DNA of 28,534 bases, from NCBI GenBank assembly GCA_963973975.1, contig CAXBCF010000031.1:1-28534 (forward strand). The letters are read 5' to 3'. A program made the position numbers and the translations under genes. The notes below the pieces were generated by a model. It was not told the DNA's origin. It was given only the letters and a program-made list of their open reading frames with translations, and did not search any database. This document shows, in pieces, positions 22,757 through 28,534 of this stretch (its first letter is position 1; every line of letters starts with the position of its first letter). The stretch is from UBA1494_A sp963973975 (GTDB taxonomy: Bacteria; Bacteroidota; Bacteroidia; Flavobacteriales_E; Vicingaceae).

Positions 22757-24196
22757 CAGTTTAGAATCATTGCCTTGTATGATGTTTTGATAATGCTCAA
22801 ATCGACTAAAAATCTCCTTCACATATTTATAAGGTTCACTTCCTCTACAATAACCATAATGTACCACAGGGTCGTTGTAATATTCGGGCTTGGCTTTTAA
22901 AAGAAGCATTTCTGCCACATTTCCTTCCCACTTTTCAGGATTTTTCCCGTTCTTTTCTGCCAAACGCATTGCATCAAATACATGACCTAAGCCCACATTA
23001 TATGCTGCTAAAATGAATTTGACTCGCTCAACACTGTCTTTAACTTTTTCAGTGAACTGAATAGTTAGCCATTTTAAATAATTGACTCCCGCTTTAATGT
23101 TTTCTTCTGGACTACCTATTGAATCGATTCCGTATTCTTCGGCAGTCGCAGGCATTAATTGCATTAATCCATTTGCGCCAGCCCAAGACTCAGCACTGTG
23201 GTCAAACTGAGATTCTTGATAAATTAAAGCCGTTAATAATTTCCAATCCCAACCAATTGTCGAGGAATATTCTTTGATCAATTCATCAAACGGACTCAAT
23301 ACACCACTTTTTCTAGTAAAATAACTGCTGTTTACTCGATTTTTATAGAGCATCGTATTGCCAAAGTATTTTAAATAGATGACTCGGTAGTCTGTCGTTT
23401 TCTTAAATTTTCTCAGCCATGCGTTTAAAGCAATCAATAAATCTGAAGATTCTTTTCTTACTGCCCAAGCAACTTTTTGTTCTAAGCTAATTGGTGTATT
23501 GATATCGATGTTTCTGTAATATGCTTTATTGATTTTAGCGACATGTTCGTCAGCCACCGTATAGTCAATCTCGCCTTCCGATACTTTTTTAATCAACTCC
23601 TCAACGGTTACCTCGCCTGAAACTTCCCGAATTTCAATTGAACTTCCAATTTCATGCGATAAATGCATCAACCTTCTGTAAAAAGATGAATTCTTTCGCA
23701 CATAAACTTCCTTATCGATAAGTTCTGTTGGTGATTTAATGAAGATAGCTGCTTCTTGTTCTATATGTGATTTCTTGCGCTGAACCAATACCTGTTTTGA
23801 ACGAATTAAAGGTTCAGAAAAAGCCACCTGCTTATTGCGTTCTTGAGTAACTGTTAGATTGGCAGCAATTATGTCACCTTTGTATTCTAAAAGTGAATCA
23901 ATGATGTAATCCAAATTTTTGATTGGGATTACTTTGAGTTCAACTTTGATGGCTTTTGCAAAACGTGCAAGCAATTCATATTCAAAACCCATTGGAGTTC
24001 CTTTGTAGATAAAGTAACTGGTAGTGCTATTATCAACCAGTGCTCTTATTTCATTTGCTGCTTGAATTTCGAGTAGATCGTACATTGGAGTACTACTGTC
24101 CAAAACAATTTTGTCCGGTTTTTCAGTACATCTTGTAAATGTCAAAAAGATAAATAGTGCAAAAAATGACGCTAATTTATAGGTTGGCATATTCAT
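22739..24196 (-). CDS. mltF: MltF-like membrane-bound lytic murein transglycosylase
   Basis: The 485-residue protein has a hydrophobic leader ending FLTFTRC (possible lipidation at C23, with Arg before the Cys, an atypical lipobox). A periplasmic amino-acid-binding-like domain follows (about 45-285: GTPMGFEYELLARFAKAI, IIAANLTVTQERNKQVAFSEP, EIDYTVADEHVA). A C-terminal SLT domain (about 305-460) has the catalytic glutamate E328 in LIYQESQFDHSA, then WAGANGLMQLMPATAEEYG, IKAGVNYLKWL and ILAAYNVGLGHV. This two-domain layout is that of MltF, which cleaves glycan strands to 1,6-anhydro products, with the first domain binding a regulatory peptide. It is divergent from the WG-repeat gene. Confidence 0.92.
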   Translation of the reverse strand: MNMPTYKLASFFALFIFLTFTRCTEKPDKIVLDSSTPMYDLLEIQAANEIRALVDNSTTSYFIYKGTPMGFEYELLARFAKAIKVELKVIPIKNLDYIIDSLLEYKGDIIAANLTVTQERNKQVAFSEPLIRSKQVLVQRKKSHIEQEAAIFIKSPTELIDKEVYVRKNSSFYRRLMHLSHEIGSSIEIREVSGEVTVEELIKKVSEGEIDYTVADEHVAKINKAYYRNIDINTPISLEQKVAWAVRKESSDLLIALNAWLRKFKKTTDYRVIYLKYFGNTMLYKNRVNSSYFTRKSGVLSPFDELIKEYSSTIGWDWKLLTALIYQESQFDHSAESWAGANGLMQLMPATAEEYGIDSIGSPEENIKAGVNYLKWLTIQFTEKVKDSVERVKFILAAYNVGLGHVFDAMRLAEKNGKNPEKWEGNVAEMLLLKAKPEYYNDPVVHYGYCRGSEPYKYVKEIFSRFEHYQNIIQGNDSKLLSEVN

Positions 24197-24226
24197 TGTC
24201 TTGAAATAAGTAGACGTAATTCACTA

Positions 24227-24253
24227 TCAAAAGTTTTGTTTCAATACTTTTGA
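24227..24253. promoter_or_regulatory. Divergent promoter region with 8-bp inverted repeat
   Basis: TCAAAAGT (24227-24234) and ACTTTTGA (24246-24253) are inverted copies in the 72-bp gap between mltF and the WG-repeat gene. The right arm contains TACTTTTG (24245-24252), a full -7 box 16 bases before the ATG at 24269. The left arm gives the weaker AACTTTTG toward mltF. Confidence 0.5.
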
Positions 24254-24268
24254 AATCTTTATAAAACT

Positions 24269-26377
24269 ATGAAAAAAATATCGGTATTGCTTGTTGTTCT
24301 ATTAATTACAAGCTATTCTTGGGCTGGAAAATTGTCGAAAGGCTTTGATGCTTTAGATAAATATGATTACTTCAAAGCAAAAGAGTTATTTGAAAAAGCC
24401 ATAGAGAAAGACCCTGCAGCTGCCGCTTTTGGTATAAGTACTATTTTCTATAGAAACGATAATCCATTCTACAACCTCGACTCTTCTTATAAATACATTT
24501 TAGTAGCTGAGTCTAGCTATAAGACTATAAGTGAAAAAGAAAAAGATAAGCTGTTGAAGTTCAAAGTTGATTCGATGGCAATTCAGAATTTAAAAGACAG
24601 CATCGATCGAAATAAATACATCGCTATCAAAAGTTCTCAGAAGAGTGAAGTTTTTGATGCTTATTACCAAAGTCACCTAGATTCCGACTATAGAGATTTG
24701 GCTGAAGATCGAAGAGATGAGTTAAACTTTGAAGCAGCGAAAGAAAAAAACACAGCGCTTGCTTACCAGCTTTTTTTCGTTTCATATCCAAATGCTAAAC
24801 AAGTTATTGAAGCTAAGAATCGCTTTGAGGAGCGATTGTTTATTGAGCATACATCTGGTGGGAAAGCTGCGGATTACAATTACTTTATTAAAAAATACCC
24901 AGAAAGTCCTTTCGTGCAAGCTGCTTTAGATTCAGTGTATGCATACTATACTAAAGTCAAAAATCAAGAAAACTATTACCAATTTATAAAGGAAAATCCA
25001 AAACATCCTAAAGTGAATGAGGCTTGGAGAAATATCTATAAGCTTTACACAGCCGATTACAGTCCTGAGAAAATCTTGGAGTTTAAAATAAACTACCCGG
25101 ATTATCCATTTATTGATGATTTGAAACAAGACATGCGACTAGCTGCCATGCAGTTTTTGCCTTTCAAGGTAAATAATCAATGGGGCTTTATGGATATAAA
25201 TGGTAAAGTAATGATTGAAGCCAAGTACAATTGGGTAGAACCCTTTGTTGAAGGATTGGCTCTAGTTGTTTTAAATGGCAAACTCGGATACATCAATAAA
25301 TCTGGAGAAGAAATAATTCCATTAGAGTATGAGGACGGTGAATCCTTTAATGGTGGATTTGCAATTGTATCGAAAGATGATCTTTTTGGGATGATTGACA
25401 GAACCAATAAAATTATTATTCCTTTAAAATATGATCTAGTTGGAAATTTTAAGTCTGACTTAGCACTTGTAGCTAATGAAACAGCTTATGGTTTTATCAA
25501 TAAGAAAGGCGAGTTAAGCATCCCAATGAATCTTGAATATGCAACTGATTTTGAAAAAGGGTTTGCTTTAGTTGAAATGAATGGCATGAAGGGGATGATT
25601 AACTCAAAAGGCAAAACTGTTATACCGTTTGAATACAATTGGCTAGAACCGTTTAATAACAATGGAGTTTGTAGAGCCCAAAAAGATAGCCTATTTGGAT
25701 TGCTCAATACCAATGGTGGAATTCAACTCGAGTTTGATTACGATCACATCGGAGAGTTTGGAAAAGGTTTGTTCATGGTTGTTCAGAATGGAAAATACGG
25801 ATACGTTGACCGAATTGGTGAGCTTAAAATTCCTATTGAATTTGATTTTAGAAGAGAAGCCTTGACATGGGGAACATTTAAAAAGGGCTACACCAAGTTT
25901 TTTTACAAGGACAAGTTTGGAATTATTGACTCATCAGGGTCCAAAATAGTTCCTGCAATTTTTGAAGACATAAAAGAGTATGATCAAAATAATTTGATTG
26001 CAGTGAAGAAGAAAGGTAAATGGGGATTTATGAATCAAAACTCGAAACTAATTGTTTCTTATAAATATGATGACGCCTTTAGTTTTTATAATGAAGGAGG
26101 ATTAGTGAAAGAGGATTCTCTGTGGGGTGTGATTGATGAAAAAGGAAAATACATTATTGAACCTAGTTTTCATTCAATCGTTTCTTTTGACACTTTAGGC
26201 TTTTTGATTGAACTAGATGGCAAAAAAGGACTTTTGAATAAGCGCTTAGAAGGTATCTTGCTGAATGAATTCGAATTGATAGAAAAGAGTGATATTGCAT
26301 TCATTCTAAAACTGCATAAAGAAGGAAATGTATTTTACTACAATTGGAAAGAAGCAAAATTTATCTATCCTGAATAA
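24269..26377 (+). CDS. Exported TPR-like / WG-repeat protein
   Basis: The 702-residue protein has a signal peptide (MKKISVLLVVLLITSYSWA|G). A helical TPR-like region (about 20-290) begins FDALDKYDYFKAKELFEKAIEKD. From about residue 300 there are some ten WG repeats of about 35-40 residues, each with a core like NQWGFMDINGKVMIEAKYNWVEPF, GYINKSGEEIIPLEYEDGESF or KWGFMNQNSKLIVSYKYDDAF. The WG unit forms beta-structure and is thought to bind ligands, but its function is not established. Only a few units keep the literal WG; others have LG, FG or YG. The protein is likely periplasmic or surface-exposed. The CoA-type Nudix gene starts 9 bases after its stop, suggesting co-transcription. Confidence 0.88.
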   Translation: MKKISVLLVVLLITSYSWAGKLSKGFDALDKYDYFKAKELFEKAIEKDPAAAAFGISTIFYRNDNPFYNLDSSYKYILVAESSYKTISEKEKDKLLKFKVDSMAIQNLKDSIDRNKYIAIKSSQKSEVFDAYYQSHLDSDYRDLAEDRRDELNFEAAKEKNTALAYQLFFVSYPNAKQVIEAKNRFEERLFIEHTSGGKAADYNYFIKKYPESPFVQAALDSVYAYYTKVKNQENYYQFIKENPKHPKVNEAWRNIYKLYTADYSPEKILEFKINYPDYPFIDDLKQDMRLAAMQFLPFKVNNQWGFMDINGKVMIEAKYNWVEPFVEGLALVVLNGKLGYINKSGEEIIPLEYEDGESFNGGFAIVSKDDLFGMIDRTNKIIIPLKYDLVGNFKSDLALVANETAYGFINKKGELSIPMNLEYATDFEKGFALVEMNGMKGMINSKGKTVIPFEYNWLEPFNNNGVCRAQKDSLFGLLNTNGGIQLEFDYDHIGEFGKGLFMVVQNGKYGYVDRIGELKIPIEFDFRREALTWGTFKKGYTKFFYKDKFGIIDSSGSKIVPAIFEDIKEYDQNNLIAVKKKGKWGFMNQNSKLIVSYKYDDAFSFYNEGGLVKEDSLWGVIDEKGKYIIEPSFHSIVSFDTLGFLIELDGKKGLLNKRLEGILLNEFELIEKSDIAFILKLHKEGNVFYYNWKEAKFIYPE

Positions 26378-26386
26378 CAAACTATA

Positions 26387-27031
26387 ATGCTAGACCAATT
26401 TAAACTTGACTTAAAGCGACAATTGGATTTGCCTTTGCCGGGAATTCTATCTCATAGCAAGGTCATGCAGCATCGAAAACCCATCGACCAATTAGGAAAC
26501 GTAAAAGAGAGTGCTAGAATTAGTGCGGTTTTGCTACTAATCTACCCAAAGAATAACCAACTACACACAGTATTTATAAAACGACCCATATATAAAGGAG
26601 TGCATAGTGGGCAAATTGCTTTCCCAGGAGGGAAACTCGAAACCTTTGATGAAAGTATAGCCGCTGCAGCTATAAGAGAAGCAAATGAAGAAATTGCCGC
26701 TGATCCAGCCTCAATTGAACTGTTAGGAAGTTTGACACCTATCTATATACCACCTAGCAATTACCTCGTACATCCATTTGTTGCTTTTCAAAAAGAATTG
26801 CCCTCATTTGTGCCACAACCCTCAGAAGTTAAAGCAATCATTGAATGTCCGATTTCCAATTTTGTGGGAGATCAATCTTTGAAAGCTTGCAGTGTTTCAG
26901 TTGGTGAACAATACATTGATGTGAAAGGGTTCCAATTAGAACAACATATTATATGGGGTGCAACTGGAATGATCCTAAAGGAATTTGCAGATTTGCTAGA
27001 GCGAATTACAATACCAAGCGAGTTAAAATAA
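26387..27031 (+). CDS. Nudix hydrolase, CoA pyrophosphatase type
   Basis: The 214-residue protein has the Nudix box FPGGKLETFDESIAAAAIRE followed by ANEEI (about 83-107), with the REXXEE metal-binding core. It is preceded by the CoA-family segment HSGQIAFPGG (LLTKRS-like 'FIKRPIYKGVHSGQIAFPGG'), which is the NuCoA signature of NudL-type enzymes that split coenzyme A into 4'-phosphopantetheine and 3',5'-ADP. The length (about 190-215) is normal. It is cytoplasmic. It follows the WG-repeat gene by 9 bases, although the two products lie in different compartments, and its last 26 bases overlap the small convergent membrane-protein gene. Confidence 0.88.
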   Translation: MLDQFKLDLKRQLDLPLPGILSHSKVMQHRKPIDQLGNVKESARISAVLLLIYPKNNQLHTVFIKRPIYKGVHSGQIAFPGGKLETFDESIAAAAIREANEEIAADPASIELLGSLTPIYIPPSNYLVHPFVAFQKELPSFVPQPSEVKAIIECPISNFVGDQSLKACSVSVGEQYIDVKGFQLEQHIIWGATGMILKEFADLLERITIPSELK

Positions 27032-27191
27032 AGTAAGCAGCATATATTCCTATTATAGCAAGTAGAATTTTAAAGCTACCTTTAAAGTACTTCGGGTTTT
27101 TGGCAATGTCTTTACGATAGGCCCATATTAAATAACCTATAAAAACAATAAGAAAGAAGATTGCAAATATGATTCTACCTTTAGTAAACAT
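27006..27191 (-). CDS. Small conserved-type membrane protein (61 residues)
   Basis: The frame reads MFTKGRIIFAIFFLIVFIGYLIWAYRKD, a charged linker KNPKYFKG, then a second hydrophobic helix (SFKILLAIIGIYAAYFILTRLVL). Two membrane helices with positive residues in the loop place that loop in the cytoplasm. Short proteins opening 'MFTKGRIIFAIFF' are familiar to me from Bacteroidota genomes as conserved hypotheticals, so I take it as real despite its size and its 26-base overlap with the Nudix gene. Function unknown. Confidence 0.72.
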   Translation of the reverse strand: MFTKGRIIFAIFFLIVFIGYLIWAYRKDIAKNPKYFKGSFKILLAIIGIYAAYFILTRLVL

Positions 27192-27364
27192 AGTGAATTG
27201 TTTTATTCGACAAATTTAAACCCAAAGAAGCTTAAATGGTTTTAATAAAAGAATTAGATCAATTAATTATAATCGAATATTTAATACCGCTAAATTCGCA
27301 GACATATATATGAAATACTATCAATACCAATTAAACAAAAGGGATTATAAAGTAAAATAAAGCT

Positions 27365-28045
27365 ATGAATGTAATTATAAGTGGTGCAAGCCGAGGAATA
27401 GGATTAGAAGTTGCAACATTATTATGTAAGCAAGGACATAATGTTTTAGCAATAGCTAGAAGTGAAGATCAGTTATTGCAATTACAAAAAGCCAATTCAG
27501 CTATTACTGTATTAGGAATTGATTTAATGAATACTGATTTGAAATCGAGACTAAATGCTCTAATTGGAGCTTGGTCGCAAATAGATTGTATTATTAACAA
27601 TGCAGGTCAACTAATCAATAAGCCATTTGAAGAAACAAGTTCTGAAGACTTTATAGATCAATACCGCAGTAATGTTGTTACTTCAGTCAATTTAATTCAG
27701 GTATGTTTACCAAAACTTGTGAGAGGTTCACACATAGTTAACATAACAAGTATGGGGGGAATTCAGGGAAGCAGTAAGTTTACAGGCTTATCGGCTTATA
27801 GTTCTTCTAAGGGTGCATTATCGATTTTAAGTGAATGTTTAGCCGTAGAATTTAAGGAGAAAGGCATCAATGTGAATGCCCTTGCCTTGGGTGCAGTTCA
27901 AACTGAAATGTTGAAAATGGCCTTTCCAGACTTCAAAGCACCCTTGTCTCCATCAGAAATGGGAGAATACATTGCCGATTTTGCATTAAAAGGTGGTCGT
28001 TTTTTCAATGGTCAGGTACTAAATGTAGCATTGGGTAATCCTTAA
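27365..28045 (+). CDS. Short-chain dehydrogenase/reductase (SDR) family oxidoreductase
   Basis: The 226-residue Rossmann enzyme has the glycine-rich cofactor motif GASRGIG (about 7-13), the structural NNAG (78-81), the catalytic serine region ITSMGG, and the active-site YSSSK (Tyr-x3-Lys). After this comes the usual LAVEFKEKGINVNALALGAVQTEM. The length is at the short end of the classical SDR group. It reduces or oxidises a carbonyl/alcohol with NAD(P)(H) in the cytoplasm; the ARS after GAS (IARSEDQ) leans toward NADP(H), but the substrate cannot be named. It stands alone before the rRNA operon. A 16-codon frame (27310-27360) ends four bases before its ATG. Confidence 0.9.
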   Translation: MNVIISGASRGIGLEVATLLCKQGHNVLAIARSEDQLLQLQKANSAITVLGIDLMNTDLKSRLNALIGAWSQIDCIINNAGQLINKPFEETSSEDFIDQYRSNVVTSVNLIQVCLPKLVRGSHIVNITSMGGIQGSSKFTGLSAYSSSKGALSILSECLAVEFKEKGINVNALALGAVQTEMLKMAFPDFKAPLSPSEMGEYIADFALKGGRFFNGQVLNVALGNP

Positions 28046-28121
28046 TCAAATGATAATCAATTCGGTCAAAAATAATTTAAAAAAATGCATTCTTTTTGCG
28101 TTTTGTTAAGATTAACTTAAC

Positions 28122-28129
28122 TACTTTTG
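28122..28129 (+). promoter_or_regulatory. rRNA promoter P1, -7 element
   Basis: TACTTTTG, followed by TCGTCCCG. Possible -33 TTG at 28096-28098 (23-base spacing) or 28103-28105 (16-base). A GTTAAG/CTTAAC inverted repeat (28105-28121) fills the space before it. Confidence 0.65.
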
Positions 28130-28212
28130 TCGTCCCGAAATTACTAGAGGGGTGGTGTTAAAAAAGAAAATATTTTTACTTAAAAATAAAGTTTTATAAT
28201 AAAATTTTATTG

Positions 28213-28220
28213 TACATTTG
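28213..28220 (+). promoter_or_regulatory. rRNA promoter P2, -7 element
   Basis: TACATTTG, followed by CCGCCCCG, nearly the same continuation as P1. No TTG is present at -33; only T-rich sequence. Confidence 0.65.
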
Positions 28221-28304
28221 CCGCCCCGTTTTAGGGGTTGTTTTTGAAAGAAAAAAAGTTTTCAAAATAATTTTCAAAAAAGCTTGCAGAATTAAAAATT
28301 GTTG

Positions 28305-28312
28305 TAAGTTTG
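28305..28312 (+). promoter_or_regulatory. rRNA promoter P3, -7 element with -33 box
   Basis: TAAGTTTG, followed by CACCCCC. A TTG at 28284-28286 lies 18 bases upstream, a good -33/-7 spacing. It is the promoter nearest to the 16S gene. Confidence 0.7.
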
Positions 28313-28397
28313 CACCCCCAAATAAATGGGATGTTATTTAAAAAGATTTTAAGAGTTTAATTACTCTAAAAAATATTAAGAATCAACGCAAGTTGAA

Positions 28398-28410
28398 TGT
28401 TCTTTGAAAA
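28398..28410 (+). promoter_or_regulatory. boxA-like antitermination site
   Basis: TGTTCTTTGAAAA in the rRNA leader resembles the boxA element (TGCTCTTTAACA in E. coli) bound by NusB/S10 to prevent premature termination of rRNA transcripts. Confidence 0.6.
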
Positions 28411-28504
28411 GATTGAAGTAAAGAAGAAAAAGGTAAATACCTTAAGTTTTTATTCATAAATACTTTGAGAAACGAATCCTAAGCAAAACATTAAATTTAT
28501 AATT

Positions 28505-28534
28505 ACAACGAAGAGTTTGATCCTGGCTCAGGAT
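28505..28534 (+). rRNA. rrs: 16S ribosomal RNA, 5' end (runs off the window)
   Basis: From 28512 the sequence is AGAGTTTGATCCTGGCTCAG, the universal 16S 5' motif (E. coli positions 8-27), followed by GAT. This puts position 1 of the mature RNA near 28505. Only 30 bases are in the window. Confidence 0.97.

Larger units (their letters stand above)
28046..28504 (+). promoter_or_regulatory. Ribosomal RNA operon leader region
   Basis: This 459-bp stretch has no ORF and leads into the 16S rRNA start. It holds three TAnnTTTG boxes, each followed by a C-rich start region, and a boxA-like antitermination site near 28398. It is otherwise AT-rich. The 16S processing stem cannot be checked because its partner lies beyond the window. 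Confidence 0.8.

Noticed and set aside
27754..27759. G6 run in the SDR gene as another phase-variation tract
   Set aside because: It is short, in frame and encodes the ordinary Gly-Gly after the catalytic-serine region; nothing suggests slippage.
1..28534. CRISPR arrays, tRNA genes, prophage or complete insertion sequences
   Set aside because: Reading both strands I found no regularly spaced repeats, cloverleaf-like sequences, or integrase/transposase motifs.

Overview
The window comes from an AT-rich member of the Bacteroidota, probably Flavobacteriia-like. Four things support this: promoters of the Bacteroidota type (a -7 element TAnnTTTG) stand in front of many genes; two secreted proteins end in type IX secretion (T9SS) type A sorting domains; outer-membrane and lipoprotein genes of Bacteroidota style are present; and the last 30 bases are the 5' end of a 16S rRNA gene with a Bacteroidota-like start. 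The genus cannot be fixed from this stretch alone.

Layout. Bases 1-110 hold the N-terminus of gyrB (minus strand). Bases 248-5072 encode a translationally coupled envelope pair: a 1052-residue periplasmic TPR protein and an outer-membrane beta-barrel. An FtsE-type ATPase follows (5276-5971, plus strand). It converges on two overlapping glycosyltransferase genes (5958-7978), a DsbD-like reductase with a duplicated N-terminal domain (8038-10527) and ilvE (10727-11797). A fatty-acid/carotenoid hydroxylase-type membrane protein (11917-12546) converges on a marR-nitroreductase operon (12554-13569) that has palindromes inside its promoter. Bases 13646-16153 form an egtB-egtD-DUF427 cluster, predicted to make ergothioneine.

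Bases 16317-17692 carry an alpha/beta hydrolase and a His-rich Spy-like periplasmic protein, closed by a perfect 14-bp terminator hairpin. Two T9SS cargo genes follow (17891-20333). The first is split by a frameshift exactly at a run of nine G, which makes it a candidate phase-variable gene. Between 20334 and 20947 lies the only long gene-free stretch inside the gene array, full of nested inverted repeats. Next come an L,D-transpeptidase-like protein, YqeY, a lipoprotein with C-terminal membrane segments, an MltF-like lytic transglycosylase (minus strand), a WG-repeat protein, a CoA-type Nudix hydrolase, a 61-residue membrane protein and an SDR oxidoreductase. The window ends in a rRNA operon leader with three tandem promoters and a boxA-like site.

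Overall this is a core-type region dominated by envelope functions: cell wall remodelling, glycan synthesis, oxidative protein folding, T9SS secretion and thiol/redox metabolism. The parts most worth following up are the G9 frameshift, the palindromic intergenic element, the egtBD-DUF427 grouping, the doubled DsbD sensor domain and the tandem rRNA promoters.
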